From Myxococcales bacterium (GTDB lineage Bacteria; Myxococcota_A; UBA796; GCA-2862545), in the NCBI GenBank assembly GCA_019634415.1, contig JAHQVJ010000093.1, positions 1-64,000 of the forward strand: a DNA stretch of 64,000 bases. Reading direction: 5' to 3'. The translations under genes and the position numbers were made by a program. Positions 9,292 through 19,193 of the stretch are shown here, one piece after another. The notes beneath the pieces are model-generated. The model searched no databases and had not been told where the DNA came from. It was given only the letters and a program-made list of their open reading frames with translations. Each line of letters starts with the position of its first letter. Position 1 is the stretch's first letter.

Positions 9292-10254
9292 ATGGCACGA
9301 AAGCTGATCTGGAGTGTGCTGCTGTGGGGCGGCTGCACCTCCAGCGCGCCGTCCCCGTCGCCCCCCATGGAACACCTGCCGTCGGACGACGCGCCGGACG
9401 AACGAGACTGCTCCTCGCTCGACGTGCTGCCGGGAGACGCGACGCTGTCTGGTGGGAGTGCGCACGATCTCGCCGAGGCCCTGTGTGACGAGTGGAATGC
9501 CGTCGGCGGCACGCTGACCCTTAGGAACACCCCCTTCGAGGATCTGGAGCCGCTGTCCTGCCTGTGCCAGCTCGGCGGACTCGTGCTCAGCGACAACCCA
9601 CGGCTCGTGGACGCCACGGCACTCACCCACGCGACCCTCGTGGCGCCAGACAGCTCCGAGCTTGAGCCAGCCGTGCTGCGAGTCGAGAGCAACGACCGCT
9701 TGCAGAGACTGGCAGTGCCCCGGGTGACGGCAGAGGCTGCGGTGGTGGTCTTCAGCTACAACGGAGCACTGGACAGGGTGACCGGGCTGCACGACCTGCG
9801 AGAGATCGAAGTGCTCCAGCTCCGAGGACGGAACCGCCTGGTGCCCCTGTCGACCTTCCGGGGCGTCGAGCGCATCGGCACGCTGGACATCTCCGGTGGC
9901 GCCATCCCCTCCCTGACCGGACTACAGGCCGTCGAGGACGTCGCTCGGATCAACATCGTGGGTGTCGAGGGGCTGCCCGATCTGGCGGGACTGGAGCGAG
10001 TGACCACCAGCGAGCTGACGATTCGGCAGAACAGCGATCTGGCGAGCCTGCGAGGCCTGGACTCGCTGCGGGCGGCGGCCGACATCCAGATCACGGACAA
10101 CCCCTCCCTCTCGGACGTGTCGGACCTCCATTCCCTGAAGGAAGTGACGGATCGCCTGACCTTGGTGAACAACGCGGTCTCCGCGGAGGACCTCGAGGCT
10201 CTGGTGGCCGCCATCGGAGAGGAGAACATCGGGTGGATCGAGGTGTCTCCGTAG
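9292..10254 (+). CDS. Putative lipoprotein with leucine-rich / receptor-L-domain-like repeats
   Basis: Lipobox-like SVLLWGGC; repeated L..L.I..N..L..L.GL patterns (TLDISGGAIPSLTGLQAVEDVARINIVGVEGLPDLAGLERV). Begins 3 bp after the upstream stop. Confidence 0.6.
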   Translation: MARKLIWSVLLWGGCTSSAPSPSPPMEHLPSDDAPDERDCSSLDVLPGDATLSGGSAHDLAEALCDEWNAVGGTLTLRNTPFEDLEPLSCLCQLGGLVLSDNPRLVDATALTHATLVAPDSSELEPAVLRVESNDRLQRLAVPRVTAEAAVVVFSYNGALDRVTGLHDLREIEVLQLRGRNRLVPLSTFRGVERIGTLDISGGAIPSLTGLQAVEDVARINIVGVEGLPDLAGLERVTTSELTIRQNSDLASLRGLDSLRAAADIQITDNPSLSDVSDLHSLKEVTDRLTLVNNAVSAEDLEALVAAIGEENIGWIEVSP

Positions 10255-10325
10255 TCGGGCAATTTTCATTTCATATTGAATAATCTGAAGCACCCGATAG
10301 GAGATCGACAGCACCAGGAGGGACG

Positions 10326-10970
10326 ATGGCGACGCTGCGCACACCGGCTCTGGCTCACGTCATCCTGGGAGTCCCCGTGGTGCTTGCGAGCGCGCTGCTC
10401 GTGGGATCCACCATGCCCAGCGCAGCACTGGCGTTCTTCTCGGCCCTGGCCACGGTGGTGATCTCGCTGGGACTCGTGGAGGTGTGGCGACGGGACCGCG
10501 CCTCGCAGCGGGCGACGGTGCTCGAGGTGCTCCATCAGCGCCTCGCCGTCCAGGAGCGCGACCACACCCCCATCACCGACCCGCGATGGGAGCCGGCGCT
10601 CACCCTGATCCGCCGCGTGGCGGCCCAGGACAATGCGGCCGCCGAGGAGGTCCGGCGCAGCCTGGCGCACCAGCTCCGCGCTGCCGCCCAGCTCGCAGCC
10701 CTCGAGGACGCCGAGCACGCCCTGGGGATCGGCGCTTCGGGGCTGACCGAGGTGCGCCAGCGTCGCGACGTCCAGGTGGAGGCCCTGCTGAAGGGCCTAC
10801 GCGACCTGGTGGCGCAGGTGGAGCACGAGGACCTGGACGCCGCCGACGTGGCCATGGACGCCCTGCACGACGCCGCGGCCAAGTCGGCCGCTCGGGCCGA
10901 GGTCACGCGCGAGGACCGCCTGATGGCGGCGCAGCATGCCGCCCGAAGCCGAACCTCCGCCACGGCCTGA
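10326..10970 (+). CDS. Hypothetical membrane-anchored alpha-helical protein
   Basis: Two N-terminal hydrophobic segments followed by an Ala/Glu/Arg-rich helical region; no family recognised. Confidence 0.6.
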   Translation: MATLRTPALAHVILGVPVVLASALLVGSTMPSAALAFFSALATVVISLGLVEVWRRDRASQRATVLEVLHQRLAVQERDHTPITDPRWEPALTLIRRVAAQDNAAAEEVRRSLAHQLRAAAQLAALEDAEHALGIGASGLTEVRQRRDVQVEALLKGLRDLVAQVEHEDLDAADVAMDALHDAAAKSAARAEVTREDRLMAAQHAARSRTSATA

Positions 10971-10978
10971 ACGGGTCG

Positions 10979-12691
10979 TCACAGCGTCGCGGTGATCCCG
11001 AGTAGCAGGTCTCCCTCGGGGGATGGACGTTGGGCGAGGTTGAGATAGGGGCGGCCGTCCGAGCCGATGCCGAACGGGATCACGTTGATGTATGCGTCGA
11101 AGGACACGTGATCGAAGGCGTGCCACTGGAGCAGGGGCGTCCGACGTCCGCCACGCCGCCCTGGCGACAACGTGACGAACGCGCCCGACGAGGGAGCCCA
11201 TGGCCCCACGACCACGCCCACGTTCAGGGTGAGCCGGTCCGCCCAGGTCTTGCTCCACACCAGCTGGGCTTCCATGGAGAACCGACCAAAGGGAGGCAGG
11301 TTGGGGCCAACGGGATTCTGGCCCGACTCCGCGTAGTAGGGAAGCGCAGCGGACAGACCGATCAGGAGTCGAGCGTGCTCCCCGATCCGAGCGCGGTGGT
11401 CCATGCCCACGCGCAGGCCGAGCGTCCACCGGGTGTATCGAAAGTCGCGATGGATCCCGACCGAGTCCACCCCGCCCCACGGCATCCAGGCAGCACGGTC
11501 CTTCGGGCCTGGCTGGCGCACGGTGACCACGGCGGGGGTGGCGACCTGCACGCTGCGGTTGACGCTGTAGGCCACCGAGCCATCGAGACGCCAGGCGGAC
11601 CCCAGCCCCAACACCCAGAGGCGGCCACGGACGTCGCCGTGGCGGGCAGGCAGGATGTCGTGGGTGCTCGCGATCCGCAAGCTACGCCCCTTGGGAGCCA
11701 GCTCGTCGACCGCACGCAGCTGTAGGCCCGACTCCGCCACCGACACACTCTCGCCCGCAGCCAGCTCGATGCTCGTGGACAGCACACCCTGGTCGGTGCT
11801 GCGCCGGATCACGTAGCCCCCTGGAGGCAGCGCCAAGCGCACCTCCTGCTGGCCAGGGGGCAGCTCGAGCAGCACCACCCCCGACTCCACGTGCAGCACC
11901 TGCAGCGGCCCGTCCGTCTGCGTCACCGTCAGCGTGGTGGGCGCCGTCTGCAGCTTGCTGAGGACCACGTCCCGCTGCCCCCGCAGCTGCAGGTGGAAGC
12001 TCGGCGTCTGCTTGGTGTCCGCGAAGACCGCCGCATCGCGCGCCGTGCGCCGCTTGGCGTAGTCGAAGGCCTCCGACAGCGTGACCTCCCCCTCCGCGGA
12101 GTGGTCCGCAGCCCCGCGCATCCCGACGACGAGGTGGTGGGTGAACAGCGAGCCGTGCACCAGCTCCGCTTCGTGGGCCGACTCGACACCCGAGGTCGAC
12201 GCGATCCAAGCGGCCCCCTCGCTGTCCAGCGGATCGGGCAGCTCGAAGGGCACCGCCTCGGGCACCAGTCCCTTGGTGCCCGTCCAGGTGCCCCCGCGAC
12301 ACGCATCCACGATGCCCAGCTGCAAGCGAGCCCCGGTGGCGTCCATGGCCTGTCGCAGCGAGGACACGGTCAGCGGACGCCCTCCTGGGTACAGCGCATC
12401 GGCCTCGGCGTGGCCCGAGTAGTAGAACAGCAGCGTGGTGTCCGGCGTGACCGGCACGTCCTGCAGCAGCTCCAGCACCCGCTCGGGTCGAGGGTCCCGC
12501 AGTACGTGCACGGCATCGTCGGAGAACCCTCCGACCTCTCGCAAGGCAGCCGCGACGGAATCGACGTCGCTGTGGGCGTAGCGGAGCCGACGGGCGCCGG
12601 GGATGGCGCTGTTGGATCCCACCAGGACGGCCACACGGTCCGCAGCAGGCTGGGCCGCCGCCCCCAAAGACAACCAACATCCAAGCATCAT
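10979..12691 (-). CDS. Exported caspase-like (peptidase C14) protein with C-terminal beta-rich, possibly outer-membrane, domain
   Basis: Caspase p20-like: RVAVLVGSN, YAHSDVDSVAAALRE, His motif LLFYYSGH, Cys motif LGIVDACRGG. Short hydrophobic N-terminus MMLGCWLSLGAAAQ. ATG overlaps the upstream stop. Confidence 0.85.
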   Translation of the reverse strand: MMLGCWLSLGAAAQPAADRVAVLVGSNSAIPGARRLRYAHSDVDSVAAALREVGGFSDDAVHVLRDPRPERVLELLQDVPVTPDTTLLFYYSGHAEADALYPGGRPLTVSSLRQAMDATGARLQLGIVDACRGGTWTGTKGLVPEAVPFELPDPLDSEGAAWIASTSGVESAHEAELVHGSLFTHHLVVGMRGAADHSAEGEVTLSEAFDYAKRRTARDAAVFADTKQTPSFHLQLRGQRDVVLSKLQTAPTTLTVTQTDGPLQVLHVESGVVLLELPPGQQEVRLALPPGGYVIRRSTDQGVLSTSIELAAGESVSVAESGLQLRAVDELAPKGRSLRIASTHDILPARHGDVRGRLWVLGLGSAWRLDGSVAYSVNRSVQVATPAVVTVRQPGPKDRAAWMPWGGVDSVGIHRDFRYTRWTLGLRVGMDHRARIGEHARLLIGLSAALPYYAESGQNPVGPNLPPFGRFSMEAQLVWSKTWADRLTLNVGVVVGPWAPSSGAFVTLSPGRRGGRRTPLLQWHAFDHVSFDAYINVIPFGIGSDGRPYLNLAQRPSPEGDLLLGITATL

Positions 12692-13266
12692 GGGGCGACT
12701 TCCTTGTCGATGAGCAACGTGGTGGACCAGCTGGGCCGGTCCGGGTGGGAAAGGGTGATCTCGATGCGCTCGGGACCCGGCGCGTGGTCGAGCCGCCAGC
12801 TCGCGGGCAGGTCCTCGGGGCCGTGCAGCTGGCCCGTGTAGAGGACGTCGCGCCCGGTGCGCACCTCCACGTGGTCGAACCCGGCGGGATCCACACGAAG
12901 GCGGATCGAGTCGCCCGCAGACAGCGGCCTGCCATCGAAGGCGTACACCCGCTGGTCGCTCCGCACCCACACCTCCACGTGCGGGTGGCCCTTGGTGGCC
13001 AGCCAGGGGTCCTCGGCCACGGGTGACCACAGGATCGCGGCGAGCGCCGCACCGACCGCCACGAGAGGCAGCACCAAGGCCGGCCAGCGCCACCAGCGCC
13101 GCTCGGCACGCTGCATCAGGCCAAGCGGAGCTGGCCCAGGATCGCGGCGGATCGTACCGACGTAGGCCCGACACTGATCGCACTGGTGCACGTGGGCCTC
13201 CACCTCGGCGGTGGAGTCGCCCAGGGCGTGTCGATCGAGGGCTAGGAACGATGGATGTGGGGTCAC
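12688..13266 (-). CDS. zf-HC2-type anti-sigma factor, single TM, with C-terminal extracytoplasmic domain
   Basis: GTG start overlaps the sigma-factor TGA. HxxxCxxC motif (HVHQCDQC); TM PALVLPLVAVGAALAAILW. Confidence 0.75.
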   Translation of the reverse strand: MTPHPSFLALDRHALGDSTAEVEAHVHQCDQCRAYVGTIRRDPGPAPLGLMQRAERRWWRWPALVLPLVAVGAALAAILWSPVAEDPWLATKGHPHVEVWVRSDQRVYAFDGRPLSAGDSIRLRVDPAGFDHVEVRTGRDVLYTGQLHGPEDLPASWRLDHAPGPERIEITLSHPDRPSWSTTLLIDKEVAP

Positions 13267-13715
13267 ACGACCTCCTCGAGCTGACGGTCGAAGGCGGCGA
13301 GGGTGCGGCGCACGTGGCGGTCGCTGATGCCCAGCAGCTCGGCCACCTCGGCCTGGGTCAGGCCGTCCACTCGATGCAGCAGCACCACCTCGAGCTGCTT
13401 GGGGGGCACGCGCCGCACCAGCTCGTCGAGCGCGATGCGACCGGGTCCTGCCGGTAGGGTGACGGGGCTGACCGCGGCTGCCGCCTGCTGGGCCAAGGTA
13501 CGACGACGGATCTGGTCGATGGACAGGCGCGTGGCCGTGCGGTGGATCCAGGCGGTGACGGTGGCCACGGAGCCCTGCACGGGTCCGCGACGCCACAGCC
13601 GCAGCAACGTCTCTTGGGCCACCTCCTCGGCCTCGCCGGAGCGGCCGAGGATGCGGCTGCACTTCTCGCGGATCAGCGGGAAGAAGCGTCGGTAGACGGG
13701 GTCCAGTCCAGCCAC
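13263..13715 (-). CDS. ECF-type RNA polymerase sigma factor
   Basis: Region 2 (GRSGEAEEVAQETLLRLWRR...AWIHRTATRLSIDQIRRR) and region 4 (VPPKQLEVVLLHRVDGLTQAEVAELLGISDRHVRRTL). Confidence 0.9.
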   Translation of the reverse strand: MAGLDPVYRRFFPLIREKCSRILGRSGEAEEVAQETLLRLWRRGPVQGSVATVTAWIHRTATRLSIDQIRRRTLAQQAAAAVSPVTLPAGPGRIALDELVRRVPPKQLEVVLLHRVDGLTQAEVAELLGISDRHVRRTLAAFDRQLEEVV

Positions 13716-13773
13716 GTGGCTCCCAGGTCACCCCCTAGACGGACGAGAGGCTCCGATGCGGACCTGCGTCGGC

Positions 13774-14772
13774 CTATCGAGGGGCGTGCGCGCGAACGAG
13801 GTAGTCCGCAGCACGCTCCACGGCGTAGCGCTGCCAAGGCGCGAACCACCAGAACGGATCGAGGTGGCGCGTGTAGTCGATGCGCCAGCGCACCTCGGTG
13901 CCTCCAGTCACGGGCCGCCAGCTCACCGTGGCGCGGTCCCACGACAGCCAGTGGGCGATGTGGCTGCCGTCGTGCACCAGCTCGAAGACCGCGTGGTCCT
14001 CACCCGAGCGCGTGACCTCGAGCAGCATCTGCCCGGGCTCCCCCTCCCCCCCTGCGAAGTCGATGGCCCGCACGTCTCCGGGCGCGAGCCCGGCCCCGCT
14101 CGCGTGCACGGGCCGCGGAAAGCCCATCCTGAGGTAGGCAGGCAGCGGCGTGGACACGTCGGGCGGCTGTGCCAGCGCCTGCCGCACCACTGCGGACTCG
14201 GCCTGCACCACCCGCACCACCTCGACCTGCTCCTGGCGACCCACCTCCCAGGCGGTGCCCTCGAGGGACACGGGCAGCAGCGGCACCACGAGCAGCGCAT
14301 AGGCAGGCGCCTGCCGCTTCCGCGCTTGGTCCACGGCCCAGCCCACCAAGGCCGCGACGCCGTAGTACAGCGGAGCACCCATCAGGATGCAGATCACGCC
14401 CTCGCGAAACACGATGGCGGACATCAGCAGGAACAGCGTGATCCCTCGCAGTGCGATGCCGAGCGCGCTGCCCGGTCGCCCAGCCAGCGACAGCATGATC
14501 CCGAGCACGGTGGGAAGGGCGACGAAGAGCGCGGCGGTCTGCTCGAGACCCGCGCCGTAGAGCGCCTGCAGGAGCAGCGCACCGACTCCCAGAGCACCGA
14601 ACACCCCGGCGGTGGCCCACTGGGCGGCGTGGGGCCCCTCGGCGTCCACTGCGTCGTCGGCGACGGCCTCCGGATCGAAGGCCTCGGAGGGCCCGCGCTG
14701 CGTCTCCGCCGCCCGCGCCTCGCGGGCGCGGCGCTGCTGAGCCGCACGGCGCTGCTGTTCGTCTTGCTCCAT
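13774..14772 (-). CDS. Membrane protein with C-terminal SRPBCC-like domain
   Basis: Hydrophobic segments followed by WLSWDRATVSWRPVTGGTEVRWRIDYTRHLDPFWWFAPWQRYAVERAADYLV. Start set at MEQDEQQRRAAQQ. Confidence 0.55.
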   Translation of the reverse strand: MEQDEQQRRAAQQRRAREARAAETQRGPSEAFDPEAVADDAVDAEGPHAAQWATAGVFGALGVGALLLQALYGAGLEQTAALFVALPTVLGIMLSLAGRPGSALGIALRGITLFLLMSAIVFREGVICILMGAPLYYGVAALVGWAVDQARKRQAPAYALLVVPLLPVSLEGTAWEVGRQEQVEVVRVVQAESAVVRQALAQPPDVSTPLPAYLRMGFPRPVHASGAGLAPGDVRAIDFAGGEGEPGQMLLEVTRSGEDHAVFELVHDGSHIAHWLSWDRATVSWRPVTGGTEVRWRIDYTRHLDPFWWFAPWQRYAVERAADYLVRAHAPR

Positions 14773-14805
14773 CGCGCGGCAGCGTAGCATCGGCTCGGAG
14801 GAGAC

Positions 14806-16095
14806 ATGTCGGTGGCGGCCCTTCGTGCGATCTCGCTGGTGCCGCTGCTCGTGGTGGGACTCGCGCTCTGGCTTCGCGACCGGTGCGGTGCTGCCGAGAA
14901 GGGACCGCTCCGAGGCCGAGAGCCCGCTGCCTGGGTGGGCGCAACCGCGGCATGCGGCACCGCGCTCCTCGCCGCCAACCAGATCGCGCTGCACCAGGGC
15001 TGGTGGCGCTTCGAGGCGGAGGGCGGCTTGCTGCTCGGTGTGCCCATCGACCTGTGGCTGGGATGGGTGGCGCTTTGGGTGGGCGTGCCGCTGCTCGTGT
15101 GGCGCGAGCGGCTGCCCGTGCTGGCGCTGGCGCTGGCAGCCCTGTGGCTGGATCTGCTGCTCATGCCGCGCATGGCGCCGCTGGTGCAGCTCGGCCCCCA
15201 CTGGGTGGCCGCCGACGCAGGGCTGCTGCTGGTGGCGGCCGTGCCCGCCTGGCTGTACGCCGACGCCACCCGGCGCGACCGCCACCGGGGATTCCGCGCG
15301 GCGGTCCAGGCGACCACCTACCTGGCCGTGAGCCTGTGGCTGGTGCCCGAGGTCGCGCTGGGCGGCACGCTGCTGGACACCGTTCGCCAGTGGACGCTGC
15401 CCGTCCGCTGCGGGCTGGCGGCTGCGATGATGCCGCCACTCGGGCTGTTCCTGGGCGGCGTGCACGAGCTGGTTCGCGCCGGACGCGGCACCCCCATTCC
15501 GCTGGATCCACCCACGACGCTGGTGACCACTGGGCCCTACGCCTACGTCCGCAACCCCATCCAGCTGGGGGCGGTGGGGATGTGGGCGGTGTGGGGCGCA
15601 GCCCTGGGCAGCGGGTGGGTGGTGGCGGGGGCGGTGGTGGCTGCAGGCTACAGCGCCACCTTCGCCGCGTGGCACGAGGCGCAGACGCTCCCCCGACGCT
15701 GGCCGGGCTACACCCGCTGGGCAGGGGCGGTCCGGCCGTGGTGGCCCCGATGGCGGCCCCACGTGGCGCAGACCGGCACGCTGTGGGTGGCCAGGGGCTG
15801 CGATCCGTGCAGCGAGGTGGCGGACTTCGTGCAGCGGCTGACACCCGTGGGGCTCGCCCTTCGCCCCGCCGAGGAGCACCCGACTCCCCTCACCCGTCTG
15901 CGCTGGGAGCATCCGGTGGCTCCCGACGACGGAGGGGTGGCAGCGCTGGCTCGCGGGCTGGAACACGTGAACCTGGCGTTCGCCCTGCTCGCCTGGTGGG
16001 TGCGCCTTCCGGGCATCGCTCACGTCGTCCAGCTCGTCGTCGACGCCTCGGGTGGGGGTCCGCGCCGACTGGACCGAAGAAACAGTGGGCGTTAA
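14806..16095 (+). CDS. Integral membrane ICMT/PEMT-like methyltransferase with C-terminal DCC/thioredoxin-like CxxC domain
   Basis: TTLVTTGPYAYVRNPIQLGAVGMW...WHEAQTLPRRWPGYTRWAGAVRPW resembles isoprenylcysteine/phospholipid methyltransferases; C-terminal VARGCDPCSEVADFVQRL. Confidence 0.65.
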   Translation: MSVAALRAISLVPLLVVGLALWLRDRCGAAEKGPLRGREPAAWVGATAACGTALLAANQIALHQGWWRFEAEGGLLLGVPIDLWLGWVALWVGVPLLVWRERLPVLALALAALWLDLLLMPRMAPLVQLGPHWVAADAGLLLVAAVPAWLYADATRRDRHRGFRAAVQATTYLAVSLWLVPEVALGGTLLDTVRQWTLPVRCGLAAAMMPPLGLFLGGVHELVRAGRGTPIPLDPPTTLVTTGPYAYVRNPIQLGAVGMWAVWGAALGSGWVVAGAVVAAGYSATFAAWHEAQTLPRRWPGYTRWAGAVRPWWPRWRPHVAQTGTLWVARGCDPCSEVADFVQRLTPVGLALRPAEEHPTPLTRLRWEHPVAPDDGGVAALARGLEHVNLAFALLAWWVRLPGIAHVVQLVVDASGGGPRRLDRRNSGR

Positions 16096-16118
16096 CCCGC
16101 CGGGTCGTCGGAGGAACC

Positions 16119-17144
16119 ATGCGACGTATTCTGACAATGGGACTTGCGGGCTTGGTCGTGCTGCTCGGCCTCGCCGTGGCAGGCACGTTCCTGCTCCCAC
16201 GCGAGGTCCGCGTCGAGCGCACCGTCACCGTGGAGCGCCCCGCCTGCACCGTGTTCGCGGTGATCAACGGCTTCAAGCGCTTCAACGAGTGGTCGCCCTG
16301 GGCCTCCATCGACCCGAACACCGAGTACGCCTACGCCGGAGCGGCCATGGGCACCGGCTCGTCGATGTCGTGGACCAGTGACCACCCCCAGGTGGGCAAC
16401 GGCAGCCAGGAGGTCGTCGAGTCCACCCCGTGTGAGCAGCTGCGCACGGCCCTGCGCTTCGAGGGCCAGCCCGACTCCGTCGCCGGCTGGGAGCTGCAGC
16501 CCACCGAGGGAGGCACCCAGGTCACCTGGTGGCTGCAGGCCGACATGGGCAACAACCCCATCGGCCGGGTGATGGGCACCCAGATGGACGGCATGATCGG
16601 CCCCCAGTACGAGGAGGGCCTGTCCAACCTCAAGGCACTGGTGGAGAAGCTCCCCGACACCGACTTCGCCGGGCTCGAGGTGGAGACCGTCGACGTCGAG
16701 GGCGTGAGCGTGGCCAAGACCGTGATGGTCTCGGCCAAGGACCCGCTGGCCGTGGGGACCGCGCTCGGGCGTGGCTCGGCCACCCTGGACGCTGCCATCG
16801 CCGCCCGGGGCATGACCGCGGTGGGCGCCATGCGTCAGCAGTACAAGTCCGAGGGCGAGTCCTGGGTGATCACCTTGACCCAGCCCGTCTCCGGAGAGCC
16901 CACCGGCCCCGCCGTGGTGCCGCAGGTCACGTTCGAGGACGCCTACGCCGGCACAGCACTCAAGGCCATCGCCAAGGCGTCTCCGGACTCCCCCGAGGCC
17001 TTCGCCAAGGTGGCTGCATGGGCTGCCGCCACCGCGACCACCCTCGACGGTGCCCACTGGACCGAGCAGATCTCGGACCCGGCCACCACGGCCGAGGCAG
17101 ATCGCACGATCGCCCTGTTCGTGCCCGTCTCCGCCACAGAGTGA
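16119..17144 (+). CDS. SRPBCC (polyketide cyclase/START-like) protein with N-terminal TM and GyrI-like C-terminus
   Basis: VERTVTVERPACTVFAVINGFKRFNEWSPWASIDPN is a typical SRPBCC start; C-terminal region GyrI-like. Confidence 0.7.
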   Translation: MRRILTMGLAGLVVLLGLAVAGTFLLPREVRVERTVTVERPACTVFAVINGFKRFNEWSPWASIDPNTEYAYAGAAMGTGSSMSWTSDHPQVGNGSQEVVESTPCEQLRTALRFEGQPDSVAGWELQPTEGGTQVTWWLQADMGNNPIGRVMGTQMDGMIGPQYEEGLSNLKALVEKLPDTDFAGLEVETVDVEGVSVAKTVMVSAKDPLAVGTALGRGSATLDAAIAARGMTAVGAMRQQYKSEGESWVITLTQPVSGEPTGPAVVPQVTFEDAYAGTALKAIAKASPDSPEAFAKVAAWAAATATTLDGAHWTEQISDPATTAEADRTIALFVPVSATE

Positions 17145-17207
17145 GCACGTATTGCTCGGCGTCGGTGGCTGGCATAGGACACGCTCCACCCTGGCGAGGA
17201 GGCGGCA

Positions 17208-19193
17208 GTGGACGCCGAGATGCACCGGCGATGCGCGAACACCATCAAGGGGCTCGCGATGGACGCGGTGCAAGCCGCCAACAGCGGCCACCCGGGCATG
17301 CCCATGGGCATGGCAGACGCAGCCATCGTGCTGTGGACCCAGTTCCTGCGATTCGATCCGGAAGCCCCCGACTGGCCCGATCGCGACCGCTTCGTGCTGT
17401 CGGCGGGCCACGGCTCCATGCTGCTGTACGCCCTGTTGCACCTGGCGGGCTACGACCTGAGCCTCGACGACATCAAGGCGTTCCGGCAGTGGGGAAGCCG
17501 CACACCGGGCCACCCGGAGGTGGGAGAGACGCCGGGCGTGGAGACCACCACCGGCCCTCTGGGGCAGGGCTTCGCCAACGCCGTGGGGATGGCCATCGCC
17601 GAGCGCACCCTGCGTGACACCTTCGGCGCCGAGCTGTGCGATCACCGCATCTTCGGGATCTGCAGCGACGGGGACCTGATGGAGGGGATCTCCAGCGAGG
17701 CAGCCTCGCTGGCAGGCCACCTGGGGCTCGGCCGCATCGTCATGCTGTACGACGACAACAAGATCAGCATCGACGGCTCCACCGAGCTCACCTTCACCGA
17801 GGACGTTCCCGGCCGCATGCGGGCCATGGGCTGGCACGTGCTGCAGGTGGACGGCCACGATCCGGCCCAGATCGCCCAGGCCATCGAGGCGGCCATCGCT
17901 CATGCCGAGCAGCCCTCGCTGGTGTGCTGCAAGACCGTGATCGGTCAGGGCTCGCCTTCCTTCGAGGGCACCTCCAAGACTCACGGCGCCCCCCTGGGCC
18001 ACGACGAGGTGCGCGCCACGAAGACCCGGCTCGGTATGGATCCCGACGCCACCTTCGCCGTTCCCGCCGATGTCTCGACGGCCTTCCGGAGCGCCGCGGC
18101 GGCCGAGCTGCGCGAGTCCTGGGAGGCCCGCGTGGCGGATCACCCACGCGGCTCCGAGTTCCGCGCCTGGCTCGAGCCCGACTGGTCCGCTCTGGCCGAT
18201 CGTGTGGAGTGGCCGAGCTTCGAAGCCGGCACGTCGCTGGCCACCCGCAAGGCCTCGGCAGCGTGCCTCAAGGCCATCACCGCCGCGGTCCCCTTCCTGA
18301 TCGGGGGCTCCGCCGATCTCGCGGGCTCGAACGGCACGGCCATCGGCGCCCAGGCCTTGTCGTCCGCTGGCTTCGCCGGCGCCAACACGGTGCACTTCGG
18401 CGTGCGCGAGCACGCCATGGGCGCCATCTGCAACGGCATGGCGCTGCACGGCGGCGTGCGGCCCTACAACGCCACCTTCCTGGCCTTCCACGACTACCAG
18501 CGACCGGCGGTTCGGCTGTCGGGCCTGATGCACCAGCCCGTGCTCTACATCTACACCCACGACTCGGTGTTCCTGGGCGAGGACGGCCCCACCCACCAGC
18601 CCATCGCCACGCTGCTGGCGCTGCGTGCCCTTCCCGGCGTGGAGGTGTGGCGCCCCGCCGATGCCACCGAGACCGCCGTGGCCTGGCGCGAGTCGTTGCT
18701 GCGCGTGCAGGGTCCGTCGGCGCTCATCCTCACGCGGCAGGGCTTGCCCGTGCTGGACCGCGAGGCGCTGGCACCGTCGAGCGCTGTGCGCCGCGGGGGC
18801 TACGTGCTCTCGGAGGCCCCGACCACCGAAGACGGCAGTGCGGACGAGCCACAGGTGGTCTTGATCGGGACCGGCTCCGAGGTCGCCACCTGCATGGCTG
18901 CTCAGCAGCTGCTGGCCGACTCGGGTGTGGCCGCGCGGGTGGTGTCGATGCCCTGCCGTGAGCGCTTCGCACGCGAGGACGCGGTCTACCGAGACGCAGT
19001 GTGCCCTCCGGGCGTGCCGCGGGTGAGCGTGGAGGCAGCCGTCACCTTGGGGTGGCATCGCTGGATCGGCGACGGCGGAGTGGCGCTCGGCATCGACCAC
19101 TACGGTGTCTCCGCCCCCGCCAAGGTGATCGCCGAGCGGCTCGGGTTCACCCCCGAGCGTGTGGCCGACGCCGTGAGGAGCCTGCTTTCGTGA
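17208..19193 (+). CDS. tkt: Transketolase
   Basis: [37 protein letters not shown]-like [29 protein letters not shown] start. Confidence 0.95.
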   Translation: MDAEMHRRCANTIKGLAMDAVQAANSGHPGMPMGMADAAIVLWTQFLRFDPEAPDWPDRDRFVLSAGHGSMLLYALLHLAGYDLSLDDIKAFRQWGSRTPGHPEVGETPGVETTTGPLGQGFANAVGMAIAERTLRDTFGAELCDHRIFGICSDGDLMEGISSEAASLAGHLGLGRIVMLYDDNKISIDGSTELTFTEDVPGRMRAMGWHVLQVDGHDPAQIAQAIEAAIAHAEQPSLVCCKTVIGQGSPSFEGTSKTHGAPLGHDEVRATKTRLGMDPDATFAVPADVSTAFRSAAAAELRESWEARVADHPRGSEFRAWLEPDWSALADRVEWPSFEAGTSLATRKASAACLKAITAAVPFLIGGSADLAGSNGTAIGAQALSSAGFAGANTVHFGVREHAMGAICNGMALHGGVRPYNATFLAFHDYQRPAVRLSGLMHQPVLYIYTHDSVFLGEDGPTHQPIATLLALRALPGVEVWRPADATETAVAWRESLLRVQGPSALILTRQGLPVLDREALAPSSAVRRGGYVLSEAPTTEDGSADEPQVVLIGTGSEVATCMAAQQLLADSGVAARVVSMPCRERFAREDAVYRDAVCPPGVPRVSVEAAVTLGWHRWIGDGGVALGIDHYGVSAPAKVIAERLGFTPERVADAVRSLLS

